Source: Rhodovulum kholense
GTDB lineage: Bacteria > Pseudomonadota > Alphaproteobacteria > Rhodobacterales > Rhodobacteraceae
Length of the DNA stretch: 64,000 nucleotides
Reading direction: 5' to 3'
Assembly: GCF_003053725.1 (NCBI RefSeq)
Contig: NZ_QAYC01000005.1
Location: 124,001 to 188,000, forward strand
Shown: piece by piece, positions 51,378 through 59,030 of the stretch
Layout: each line of letters begins with the position of its first letter
How positions within the stretch are numbered: the stretch's first letter is position 1
The notes under the pieces: model-generated
Told to the model about the DNA's origin: nothing
What the model saw: only the letters and a program-made list of their open reading frames with translations
Database searches by the model: none
Position numbers and translations under genes: made by a program

Positions 51378-52291
51378 GCATTCTCTCCCGAAATGGGCGC
51401 GACGGGCGCCGGGCGGATGCCTTCCCGTTGCAGCCGGTCGCGCAAGACTTCGATCTCGACGTCAAGATCGGTGCGGTCGTCCTGAATCAGCGCCCGGGTG
51501 CGGGCAGCGAAATTGTCCTCGAGATCGCCCAGAAGCGCCTCGTAATCCCGGCGTGCCGAGGCATCGCGGGTGCGGGCGTAAAGATCGGCGAACTTGACCG
51601 TCGCGTCGCGCGCGCCCAGCAGATAGACGACCAGATAGCGCCGGGCGGCGGTCAGGTCGCGCGGGTCTTCCTCGACGGTGCGGAACATGTCGCGCACGAC
51701 CGCCTGAAACCGCTCGACCCGCGCGTCGAGCCCGCGGTCGCCGGCGCGCCGGATCGCCTCGGACATGGTCGCCAGATGCTTTTCGGCCTCTTCGATGGCG
51801 CGCGCCACTCGGTCCCGCTGAAAGCTGTCGATGCCTTCCATCCCCTTGTCGCTGAGCGGATCGAGGCCGAAGGCAAAGCTGTGAAGGGCGGTGCCCAAGA
51901 CGGCATAGATCGCCGGGGCCAGCCAGTCGCCGCCACCGATCCCCGCCAGCAAGAGCCCCGCGCCTGTCAGGACCGAGCCCAGGATCTTGCGCGGCAGCGC
52001 CGGGCGGCGGGCCACCTTGCGGGCGGCCCAAGCATCCTCGGCCCGCAGCCCCTCGCGGGTCAGCCAGGCGGCAAGGATCAGCACGCCGAAGGCGCCAAGC
52101 GTCAGCGCCAGCCCCGCCGGGTCGGAAAAGAAGGCGCGCGGCAAAAGCGGCAGGGGCGCGAAGAACATCGCATTGGCCCGGCCCGCGGCCCGTGCCGGAC
52201 GCCGCCCCTGGAACGGATGGCGGGGGGGCGCGACCGTCTCGGGGCCGGGCGTGCCGGGGCTGTAGCGGTCGCCGAACCGGTTGGCCATCAC
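51374..52291 (-). CDS. xpaC: XpaC family membrane protein (5-bromo-4-chloroindolyl phosphate hydrolysis)
   Basis: 305-residue inner-membrane protein. A basic, unstructured N-terminus is followed by hydrophobic helices (about residues 55-76, LALTLGAFGVLILAAWL; 105-135, KILGSVLTGAGLLLAGIGGG and the next), then a soluble helical C-domain with EAEKHLATMSEAIRRAGDRGLDARVERF and CID-like repeats. Named for phosphatase-linked phenotypes in Bacillus, with TelA as its regular partner. The GTG at 52291 or the ATG at 52288 may be used; the latter overlaps the 27-residue peptide's stop (TGATG). Confidence 0.88.
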   Translation of the reverse strand: MMANRFGDRYSPGTPGPETVAPPRHPFQGRRPARAAGRANAMFFAPLPLLPRAFFSDPAGLALTLGAFGVLILAAWLTREGLRAEDAWAARKVARRPALPRKILGSVLTGAGLLLAGIGGGDWLAPAIYAVLGTALHSFAFGLDPLSDKGMEGIDSFQRDRVARAIEEAEKHLATMSEAIRRAGDRGLDARVERFQAVVRDMFRTVEEDPRDLTAARRYLVVYLLGARDATVKFADLYARTRDASARRDYEALLGDLEDNFAARTRALIQDDRTDLDVEIEVLRDRLQREGIRPAPVAPISGENA

Positions 52292-52371
52292 GCGCCCCCC
52301 ATGACGGCCACGTAAAGGACCAGCGCGATCAGCAGGAAGAATGACAGTTTCTGCAACCCGGTGCCCGACAT
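52288..52371 (-). CDS. 27-residue single-span membrane peptide
   Basis: A short frame that begins MSGTGLQKLSFFLLI and ends VAVMGGA, with TGA overlapping the xpaC ATG in TGATG. About 18 residues are strongly hydrophobic (LSFFLLIALVLYVAVM), preceded by a single Lys: a one-pass peptide with its N-terminus likely inside. AGAGGGG lies upstream of its ATG on the minus strand, a good ribosome binding site. It is cotranslated with XpaC and TelA. No family recognised; it is too short for automated calling, so similar peptides may be missed in relatives. Confidence 0.6.
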   Translation of the reverse strand: MSGTGLQKLSFFLLIALVLYVAVMGGA

Positions 52372-52453
52372 GATCCCCTCTGTCTTCACGATCTTCCCTT
52401 ATACATGGGATGCGACGCGGCCGTTAAAAGCAAGTGTCGGCGGGTTTTGCCGA

Positions 52454-53455
52454 TCAGCCGGGCGGAGCCTTGCCGCGCCGCCGCATCGGCCGCGCGGCGC
52501 CCGTGCCTCCGGTGCCGCGGGGCGGTTTGCGGCCCGGGGGCGGGTCCGAGATGTCTTCCTGGTCGCGTCCGCCCGTCCGGCGCGCAGGTTTGACGCCGGG
52601 CGGCTTTTGGCCGGTTACCCTGGCGCCGCCGGGCTTCGATCCGGGCGCTTTGGGACCTGCGGGTTTCCCGCTGCCCGATCGGGGACGCAGGGTCTTCGCA
52701 CGGCCGGTTGCCTCGCCCTCGGGGCTTTCGAGCCCCAGCTGATCGCGCAACACGCGGCCGCGGATCTCCTCGACCTCGCCCGCCTTCAAAGCGCCAAGCT
52801 GGAACGGGCCATAGCTGATCCGGATCAGCCGGTTCACGGTCAGCCCGATGGCCTCCATGGCGCGGCGGATCTCGCGGTTGCGGCCTTCGCGCAGGCCGAC
52901 GGTCAGCCAGGCATTGGCGCCTTGTTGACGATCAAGCGTGACCTCCATCGGCCGGAAGCTTTCGCCCGCGATGACAATGCCCTCGCGCAGGGGGGCGAGC
53001 GTGGCGTCCTCGGGCGTGCCCTTGACCCGGACGCGGTACTTGCGCAGCCAGCCGGTCGAGGGCAGTTCCAGCCGCCGCTTGATCGCGCCGTCATTGGTCA
53101 GAAGCAGCAGGCCCTCGGAATTGAGGTCGAGCCGTCCGACCGACATGACCCGGGGCATGTCCTCGGGCAGCTTGTCGAAGACGGTCTCGCGGTCCTTCTC
53201 GTCCTTGGCGGTGGTCACGAGCCCCGCGGGTTTGTGATAGAGCCAGAGCCGCGGCCGGTCGGCCGCCGCCAGCGGGGCGCCGTCGACGGCGATCCGGTCG
53301 GCGGCGGTCACGTTCAGCGCGGGGCTTGATATCCGGCGGCCGTTCACCGTCACCCGCCCGGCGGCGATCATCCGCTCGGCCTCGCGCCGCGACGCGAGCC
53401 CTGCGCGCGCCAGGATCTTGGCGATCCGCTCGCCCTCTTGTCCGGTCTTGTCCAT
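52454..53455 (-). CDS. rluB: Pseudouridine synthase RluB/RsuA family
   Basis: 333-residue rRNA-modifying enzyme. N-terminal S4 RNA-binding domain (RIAKILARAGLASRREAERMI), catalytic motif VGRLDLNSEGLLLLTNDG with the Asp nucleophile, KYRVRVKG and GRNREIRRAMEAIGL. About 75 residues at the C-terminus form a Lys/Pro/Gly-rich tail (APGSKPGGARVTG, RKPPRGTGGTGAARP) typical of alphaproteobacterial members. Divergent from tadA over a 75-bp gap. Confidence 0.92.
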   Translation of the reverse strand: MDKTGQEGERIAKILARAGLASRREAERMIAAGRVTVNGRRISSPALNVTAADRIAVDGAPLAAADRPRLWLYHKPAGLVTTAKDEKDRETVFDKLPEDMPRVMSVGRLDLNSEGLLLLTNDGAIKRRLELPSTGWLRKYRVRVKGTPEDATLAPLREGIVIAGESFRPMEVTLDRQQGANAWLTVGLREGRNREIRRAMEAIGLTVNRLIRISYGPFQLGALKAGEVEEIRGRVLRDQLGLESPEGEATGRAKTLRPRSGSGKPAGPKAPGSKPGGARVTGQKPPGVKPARRTGGRDQEDISDPPPGRKPPRGTGGTGAARPMRRRGKAPPG

Positions 53456-53530
53456 GGGTGGGGTTTACGCCGGATCGAGGGGCGGGGGAAGCGGCTTGCG
53501 CGGGCGACGGGGGCAAGGCATGAGGGAAGG

Positions 53531-53983
53531 ATGAGCCCGTTTCGCAGCCATATGGACAGGGCGCTGGCCGAAGCCCGTGCCGCGGAGCGGCGGGGCGAGG
53601 TGCCGGTGGGCGCGGTCGTGGTGGCGCCCGGCGGCCGCATCGTGGCGGCGGCGGGGAACCGGACCCGGGAACTGGCCGATCCGACCGCCCATGCCGAGAT
53701 CCTGGCCCTGCGGGCGGCCTGCGCGGCGGCCCGGTCGGAACGGCTTCCGGGCCATGATCTCTATGTGACGCTGGAGCCCTGTCCGATGTGCGCCTCGGCC
53801 ATCGGGCAGGCGCGGATCGCGCGGCTGTATTACGGGGCGGCGGACCCGAAATCGGGGGGCGTTGCGCATGGGGCGCGGGTTTTCGATCATCCGCAGAGCC
53901 ATCATGTGCCGGAGGTCTATGACGGCATTGCGGCGACCGAGGCCGAGGCGCTTCTGAAGGCGTTTTTCGCCCCGCGTCGGTGA
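53531..53983 (+). CDS. tadA: tRNA adenosine(34) deaminase / nucleoside deaminase
   Basis: 150-residue zinc deaminase that converts A34 to inosine in tRNA-Arg. Zinc motif: His54 and catalytic Glu56 in PTAHAEILAL, Cys84 and Cys87 in LEPCPMCASA. The C-terminal VFDHPQSHHVPEVYDG matches TadA. AAGG precedes the ATG at 53531. It converges on the UPF0173 gene, with a compound hairpin between. Confidence 0.93.
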   Translation: MSPFRSHMDRALAEARAAERRGEVPVGAVVVAPGGRIVAAAGNRTRELADPTAHAEILALRAACAAARSERLPGHDLYVTLEPCPMCASAIGQARIARLYYGAADPKSGGVAHGARVFDHPQSHHVPEVYDGIAATEAEALLKAFFAPRR

Positions 53984-53994
53984 GCGGGGCGGAG

Positions 53995-54040
53995 GGGCCG
54001 CCGAAGGGCGCGATTTTTCTGCGAAAAATCGTGGCGGCCC
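53995..54040. terminator. Compound bidirectional hairpin CGATTTTTC
   Basis: CGATTTTTC (54011-54019) and GAAAAATCG (54023-54031) form a 9-bp stem with a 3-base loop, enclosed by GGGCCGCC (53995-54002) pairing with GGCGGCCC (54033-54040). It lies between the convergent tadA and UPF0173 genes, and has T-runs in the stem on both strands, suiting a bidirectional terminator or a dispersed genus repeat. Confidence 0.65.
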
Positions 54041-54060
54041 GCGCTGGGGCAGAGGATGCC

Positions 54061-54753
54061 CTATAGCTCGATCGGCACCAGGACCTCGGGTTCGATCACC
54101 CGCACGCCGGGCAGGTTCTGTTTAAGCGCCTCTGCGGACTGCTCGAGAAGCGGGAAAGTGCGATAGTGGCAGGGGATCACCGTCTTGAAATGGAAGAAGG
54201 TCCGGGCCGCATAGGCCGCGCGCTTCATGTCCATGGTGAAGTGTCCGCCGGCACATAGCAGTCCGATATCGGGCGCATGCAGGTCATTGAAGATCTCCAT
54301 GTCCGCCATCACGTCGGTATCGCCGCTGACATAGATCACATGGCCCTCGCCGGCGATCATGAACCCCGATTCGGTGCCGGTATAGACCGGGCCGTCCGCT
54401 CCCTGGGTCGAGGAGGAGTGGGTGGCGTTCACCATCGTCACCGCGACAGTGCCAAGCCGGACCGTGCCGCCCTTGTTGAAGCCGATCACCTCGATCCCTT
54501 CCCGGGATTCCCACCAGCTCATCAGATCGAAGATGCCGACTGCCGGGATCGACAGCTCGCGCGCGATGGCGATGGTGTCCGCGACATGGTCGAAATGGCC
54601 GTGGGTGACCAGGATATGGGTCGCGCCGCCGATGGCTTCGGCCCGCCGCTCTTCGGGGAACATCGGATTGCCCACGAGCCAGGGGTCGATCAGCAGGATC
54701 TGGTCCTCGATCTCGATACGGAAGCCGGAATGCCCGAGCCAGGTGATCTTCAT
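54061..54753 (-). CDS. Metallo-beta-lactamase-fold hydrolase, UPF0173
   Basis: 230-residue zinc hydrolase. The N-terminal MKITWLGHSGFRIE and ILVTHGHFDHVADT carry the metal-binding HxHxDH, with later VSGDTDVMADM and IPCHYRTFPLLEQS completing the pattern. The UPF0173 group (YtkL-like) has no agreed substrate. The ATG at 54753 begins the homologous region; the frame is open upstream. Divergent from the ceramidase-like gene. Confidence 0.93.
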   Translation of the reverse strand: MKITWLGHSGFRIEIEDQILLIDPWLVGNPMFPEERRAEAIGGATHILVTHGHFDHVADTIAIARELSIPAVGIFDLMSWWESREGIEVIGFNKGGTVRLGTVAVTMVNATHSSSTQGADGPVYTGTESGFMIAGEGHVIYVSGDTDVMADMEIFNDLHAPDIGLLCAGGHFTMDMKRAAYAARTFFHFKTVIPCHYRTFPLLEQSAEALKQNLPGVRVIEPEVLVPIEL

Positions 54754-54858
54754 GTCGCGTTCTCCTCTGCCGCGCCGGCCCCGCCCCCGGGTTTCTCCCT
54801 TTGCCGCGCCGGCCGCGTGCTCCATGATTGCCGGGAAAGGTAACAGAGCGGAGCCGGC

Positions 54859-55527
54859 ATGCCCATGGACTGGACGCGACAGATCGACGCCTATTGCGAG
54901 CGGACCGATTTCACCTTCTGGGCCGAGCCGGTGAATGCCGCGACCAATGCCGCCTTCGTCCTGGCCGCGCTGGTGATGTGGCACCGCTGTGCCGGGCTGC
55001 CTTTGGGCCGCGCGCTGGCGGCGGTGCTGGGGGTGATCGGTATCGGCAGCTTTCTCTTTCACACCCTGGCCAGCGAATGGGCCTCATTGGCGGATGTCCT
55101 GCCGATCCTCTGTTTCATCCTGCTATATGTCTTCGTGGCCAACCGCGCCTATTGGGGTCTCGGGCTCTGGCCCGCGCTGGGGCTGACCGCGCTCTTCTTT
55201 CCCTACGCCGCCGTCACCGGCCCGCTTTTCGGGCGTCTCGAGTGGCTTGGGTCGTCGGCGGGCTATGCGCCGGTCGCGCTTTTGATCCTCGTCTATGCGC
55301 TGGCTCTGGCCCGCCGCCTGCCGGAGGTCGCGGCCGGGCTGGGACTTGGCGTCGGCCTGCTGACGGTCTCGCTGACCTTCCGCACCATCGACATGCCGGT
55401 TTGCGCGGTGTTGCCGCTGGGAACGCATTTTCTGTGGCACCTTCTCAACGCGGCGATGCTGGGCTGGATGATCGAGGTTTACCGGCGGCATGTCCGGCGC
55501 GTTTCCATGGACGCCGCGCCGGGATGA
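54859..55527 (+). CDS. Ceramidase-like membrane hydrolase (CREST superfamily)
   Basis: 222-residue integral membrane protein with about seven hydrophobic segments. The alkaline-ceramidase pattern is present: SFLFHTLASEWASLADVLPI (Ser, His and Asp of the zinc site) and GTHFLWHLLNAAMLGWM with two His near the C-terminus. The family hydrolyses ceramides or related lipids in the membrane; sphingolipids are not universal in this clade, so an unknown acyl-amide lipid may be the substrate. Monocistronic, convergent with the receiver-like gene. Confidence 0.83.
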   Translation: MPMDWTRQIDAYCERTDFTFWAEPVNAATNAAFVLAALVMWHRCAGLPLGRALAAVLGVIGIGSFLFHTLASEWASLADVLPILCFILLYVFVANRAYWGLGLWPALGLTALFFPYAAVTGPLFGRLEWLGSSAGYAPVALLILVYALALARRLPEVAAGLGLGVGLLTVSLTFRTIDMPVCAVLPLGTHFLWHLLNAAMLGWMIEVYRRHVRRVSMDAAPG

Positions 55528-55611
55528 CGCCTCGGACCCTGCCGATCTGCCCGCGTCCGGCATCAAATTGAGATCCTGCCCGCCGATCCGGACAGGCCCG
55601 CGGGCGCCCGG

Positions 55612-55893
55612 TCAGTTCCGGCGGCGCCATCGCCCCGTCAGGTCGGATCTGTCGAGATGCCGGGCAATCCGGCATTCCTGCAAAAATGTCAGCGCGCCCG
55701 AGCCTTTGAGCGCCGCCGCGATGTCGGCTTCGGGAACGTCGGCCTCGATTGCAAGAATGGCAAGAGGGATACGCGTTCCCCTGATACGCTCCAGCACATC
55801 CATGCCCGACATCTCCTCCAACGCGGGTTCAAGGCAGCATGGCACATTCTTCAGTAGAATTAAAACATGCGATTTTAAGGGGCAGACATCCAA
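55612..55893 (-). CDS. Short degenerate receiver-like protein
   Basis: 93-residue protein that resembles the FixJ-type receiver domain only in part: MSGMDVLERIRGTRIPLAILAIEADVPEADIAAALKGSGALTFL matches the helix 3 to helix 4 region. The position of the phosphorylated Asp in the usual DVxMP motif is replaced (ALEEMSGMD), and the conserved Lys after the last strand is Gln. The start is TTG at 55893 with AGGAGG (55902-55907) 8 bases before it. The strong site favours a real gene rather than a remnant, but it may be a truncated or decayed regulator. Confidence 0.6.
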   Translation of the reverse strand: MDVCPLKSHVLILLKNVPCCLEPALEEMSGMDVLERIRGTRIPLAILAIEADVPEADIAAALKGSGALTFLQECRIARHLDRSDLTGRWRRRN

Positions 55894-56119
55894 AGGCGTG
55901 GCCTCCTTTTAATGTCGTATAAAATAACGCGCTATCACATTGTGCAAGTCTGGCATTCCGGAATGAAAAGCGGGTGGCTTGGCGAAACGCCGCAAAATGC
56001 GAAAAGGTAAAAAGGAATTGTTGGACAAATTCCCCTTTCTTCGGAAAGGGGGCCTGGGGTCAGCGCCCTGGCCGATGCGCCGGAGGGAGGGGGCCTCCGG
56101 CGAATCGCCATCTCCGGCC
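55894..56119. other. AT-rich intergenic stretch before the receiver-like gene
   Basis: 226 bp between purU and the receiver-like gene, markedly lower in GC over 55860-56030 than anywhere else in the window. On the minus strand TTGCAC followed at 17-20 bases by TTTTAT/TATACG could be a promoter for the receiver-like gene. An 8-bp hairpin with a TTCG loop lies at 56032-56051. No other gene or RNA recognised. Confidence 0.5.
56032..56051 (-). terminator. UUCG-type hairpin downstream of purU
   Basis: CCCCTTTC (56032-56039), TTCG loop, GAAAGGGG (56044-56051): a perfect 8-bp stem on a stable tetraloop in the plus-strand reading, 68 bases beyond the purU stop on the minus strand. The minus strand continues into AATTTG and later CCTTTTTACC, so it may be the purU transcript end. 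Confidence 0.55.
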
Positions 56120-56980
56120 TCAGCCGGGCATGAAGACGACAGTCTTGTGACCGTTCAGCAGGACCCGGCGTTGCAGATGCAGCCGCACCGCCCGCGCCAG
56201 CACCCGGCTTTCGATGTCGCGCCCGACCGCCACATAGTCCTCGGCCGAGAAGGCATGGTTCACGCGCTCGGTCTCCTGCTCGATGATCGGCCCCTCGTCG
56301 AGATCGGCGGTCACGAAATGCGCCGTCGCCCCGATCAGCTTGACCCCGCGCTCATGCGCCTGGTGATAGGGCTTGGCGCCCTTGAACGAGGGCAGGAAGG
56401 AATGGTGGATGTTGATCACCCGCCCCGACAGCGCGCGGCTGAGCTTGTCCGAGAGCACCTGCATGTAGCGCGCCAGAACCACCAGCTCGGCGCCGGTCTC
56501 GGCCACCAGGTCGATCAGCTTCTGTTCCTGCTCGGCCTTGGTCTCTTTCGTCACCGGCCAGCAGTAATAGGGAATGCCCGCCGCCTCGGCCGTGGCGCGG
56601 CTGTCTTCGTGGTTCGAGACCACGGCGACCACGTCGGCCTCCATCCAGCCGACCCGGATCTGATAGAGAATATGCAGCAGCGCATGGTCGAATTTCGACA
56701 CCATCAGGATGATCTTCGGACGCCGCTCGGCATCGACCACCTCGGCGTCCATGCCGTAGCCGTTGATGGCGGGGGCCAGCCGGGCGCGGATCGCCTCGGC
56801 CTCGGACGGGGCCTGCGTGTGGAACGCGACCCGCATGAAGAACCGGTTGCTTTCGGGATCGCGGAACTGGGCGCTGTCCTGGATGTTGCCGCCGAGCGCG
56901 GTGACCGCATTCGCGACGGTGGCGACGATCCCGGGCTGGTCGTCGCAGGTGAGCGTCAGGATGAAATGTGTCGAGGCCAT
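56120..56980 (-). CDS. purU: Formyltetrahydrofolate deformylase
   Basis: 286-residue enzyme hydrolysing 10-formyl-THF to THF and formate. An N-terminal ACT domain (FILTLTCDDQPGIVATVANAV, about residues 5-80) is followed by a formyl-transferase-like domain with RYMQVLSDKLSRALSGRVINIHHSFLPSF, carrying the conserved Asn and His, and GATAHFVTADLDEGPIIEQE with the catalytic Asp. The ATG at 56980 begins where homology starts. Divergent from gatC. With fhs and folD in the window it can cycle formate and THF. Confidence 0.95.
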   Translation of the reverse strand: MASTHFILTLTCDDQPGIVATVANAVTALGGNIQDSAQFRDPESNRFFMRVAFHTQAPSEAEAIRARLAPAINGYGMDAEVVDAERRPKIILMVSKFDHALLHILYQIRVGWMEADVVAVVSNHEDSRATAEAAGIPYYCWPVTKETKAEQEQKLIDLVAETGAELVVLARYMQVLSDKLSRALSGRVINIHHSFLPSFKGAKPYHQAHERGVKLIGATAHFVTADLDEGPIIEQETERVNHAFSAEDYVAVGRDIESRVLARAVRLHLQRRVLLNGHKTVVFMPG

Positions 56981-57148
56981 CGGCGGAATCCTTGCCTGAA
57001 TGTCTTGAACGCGCGTTTCGGCGCCTTGCGTTATGGAGAAAGGCCCGGCGCGAGTGCAAGCGCCATTCCCCCGACGCCGCTTTGCGTCCCGCCCGCGACA
57101 TTGCCTGTCGCCTTGCGGGGCTGGGGGGCTCGGCCCCCGGGCGCGCTC

Positions 57149-57176
57149 TTGCAGCATGCGCGGCAGACGGCTAAAC
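57149..57176 (+). promoter_or_regulatory. Candidate promoter for gatCA
   Basis: TTGCAG (57149-57154), 16-base spacer, CTAAAC (57171-57176) within GCTAAACGCGGGG, about 38 bp before gatC. The -10 resembles those before rpmG (GCTAAAACGCGGGC) and tolQ, which suggests a shared housekeeping sigma form. Confidence 0.4.
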
Positions 57177-57213
57177 GCGGGGACGAATTTCACGAGCACG
57201 GAAAGGCGGCCCC

Positions 57214-57501
57214 ATGTCCATCGACATCGACACCGCGCGGCGGGTGGCGCACCTCGCCCGGATCGCCGTTCAGGAAGACGACCTGCCGGCGCTGGCGCAG
57301 GAGCTGTCGGGCATCCTGACCTTCATGGAACAATTGAACGAGGTCGACGTGACCGGCATCGAGCCGATGACCGGCGTCACCCCGATGCGGCTGAAACGGC
57401 GCGCGGACGTGGTGACCGATGGCGAGATGCAGGACCGGATCCTGGCCAACGCGCCCGACGCGCGCGAGGGCTTTTTCGCGGTTCCCAAGGTGGTGGAGTA
57501 A
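57214..57501 (+). CDS. gatC: Asp-tRNA(Asn)/Glu-tRNA(Gln) amidotransferase subunit C
   Basis: 95-residue subunit that stabilises GatA and bridges to GatB. Typical GatC sequence: [39 protein letters not shown] and C-terminal [21 protein letters not shown]. gatA begins 4 bp later. gatB is not in the window. Confidence 0.95.
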   Translation: MSIDIDTARRVAHLARIAVQEDDLPALAQELSGILTFMEQLNEVDVTGIEPMTGVTPMRLKRRADVVTDGEMQDRILANAPDAREGFFAVPKVVE

Positions 57502-57505
57502 CGCC

Positions 57506-58993
57506 ATGAGCGATCTGACCCGGCTGACCATTGCCGAGGCGCGCGACGCGCTGCGCAAGGGCGAGACCACTTCGGTCGCCCTGACCGAAGCTTATCTTTC
57601 GGCCATCGACGGCGCGGGCGCGCTGAACGCCTTCGTCCACAAGACCCCCGAGATCGCGCTGGACCAGGCCAGGGCCGCCGACGCGCGGATCGCGGCGGGC
57701 GAGGCGCCCGCGCTTTGCGGCATGCCTCTGGGGATCAAGGATCTTTTCTGCACCAAGGGCGTGGCCTCGCAGGCCGCCTCGAAGATCCTTGAAGGTTTCC
57801 GGCCCGAATACGAGTCGACCGTGACCCAGAACCTCTGGGATGCGGGCGCGGTCATGCTGGGCAAGCTCAACATGGACGAGTTCGCCATGGGCTCGTCGAA
57901 CGAGACCAGCACCTATGGCAATGCGGTCAACCCCTGGCGGCGCGGCAACGAGGACACGGCCTTGACGCCGGGCGGCTCTTCGGGCGGCTCGGCCTCGGCG
58001 GTTGCCGCAGATCTTTGCATGGCCGCGACCGGTACCGATACCGGCGGCTCGATCCGCCAGCCCGCAGCCTTCACCGGCATCGTCGGCATCAAGCCGACCT
58101 ACGGGCGCTGCTCGCGCTGGGGGATCGTGGCCTTCGCCTCGTCGCTGGATCAGGCCGGGCCGATGACCAAGACGGTGCGCGACGCCGCTATCATGCTGGG
58201 CGCGATGTCGGGCCATGACCCGAAGGATTCGACCAGCGCCGACATTCCGGTCCCGGATTTCGAGGCGATGCTGACGGGCGACATTCGCGGCAAGACCATC
58301 GGTATCCCGAAGGAATACCGCATGGAGGGCATGCCCGCCGAGATCGAGAAGCTCTGGGCCGACGGCAGTGCGATGCTGAAGGATGCAGGCGCCGAGATCG
58401 TCGAGATCAGCCTGCCGCACACGAAATACGCGCTGCCCGCCTATTACGTGATCGCGCCCGCCGAGGCGTCCTCGAACCTCGCGCGCTATGACGGGGTGCG
58501 CTATGGCCACCGGGCCAAGCTGGGGCAGGGCGACGGCATCGTGCAGATGTACGAAAAGACCCGCGCCGAGGGCTTCGGCAAGGAGGTCCAGCGCCGGGTG
58601 ATGATCGGCACCTATGTGCTGTCGGCGGGCTTCTACGACGCCTATTACAACCGCGCCCGCAAGGTCCGCGCGCTGATCAAGCGCGACTTCGACGAGGTGT
58701 TCGCCGGCGGCGTCGATGCGATCCTGACGCCCGCGACGCCCTCGGCCGCCTTCGGTCTGGGCGAGATGGCCGATGCCGATCCGGTGGCGATGTATCTCAA
58801 CGACGTCTTCACCGTGACCGTGAACCTCGCCGGTCTGCCGGGCATTTCGGTGCCCGCGGGGCTTGACGCGCAGGGCCTGCCGCTGGGGCTTCAGCTGATC
58901 GGCCAGCCCTGGGGCGAGGGCGATCTGCTGAACACCGCACATGTTCTTGAACGCGCCGCAGGATTTGTTTCCAAGCCCGCGAAATGGTGGTAA
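57506..58993 (+). CDS. gatA: Asp-tRNA(Asn)/Glu-tRNA(Gln) amidotransferase subunit A
   Basis: 495-residue amidase subunit that releases ammonia from glutamine for tRNA transamidation. Ser-cisSer-Lys triad: Lys in [14 protein letters not shown], and the two Ser in [17 protein letters not shown] and [16 protein letters not shown]. The ATG at 57506 starts [16 protein letters not shown]. Cotranscribed with gatC. Confidence 0.97.
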   Translation: MSDLTRLTIAEARDALRKGETTSVALTEAYLSAIDGAGALNAFVHKTPEIALDQARAADARIAAGEAPALCGMPLGIKDLFCTKGVASQAASKILEGFRPEYESTVTQNLWDAGAVMLGKLNMDEFAMGSSNETSTYGNAVNPWRRGNEDTALTPGGSSGGSASAVAADLCMAATGTDTGGSIRQPAAFTGIVGIKPTYGRCSRWGIVAFASSLDQAGPMTKTVRDAAIMLGAMSGHDPKDSTSADIPVPDFEAMLTGDIRGKTIGIPKEYRMEGMPAEIEKLWADGSAMLKDAGAEIVEISLPHTKYALPAYYVIAPAEASSNLARYDGVRYGHRAKLGQGDGIVQMYEKTRAEGFGKEVQRRVMIGTYVLSAGFYDAYYNRARKVRALIKRDFDEVFAGGVDAILTPATPSAAFGLGEMADADPVAMYLNDVFTVTVNLAGLPGISVPAGLDAQGLPLGLQLIGQPWGEGDLLNTAHVLERAAGFVSKPAKWW

Positions 58994-59030
58994 GGCGCGC
59001 CGGATCACTGGGATCGAAACCACGAGCAGG

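Noticed and set aside
55979-57319. 446-codon plus-strand frame starting with MAKRRKMRKGKKE
   Set aside because: The basic start is eye-catching, but the frame then runs antisense to purU without motif; only the first 35 codons are outside a gene and have no good binding site.
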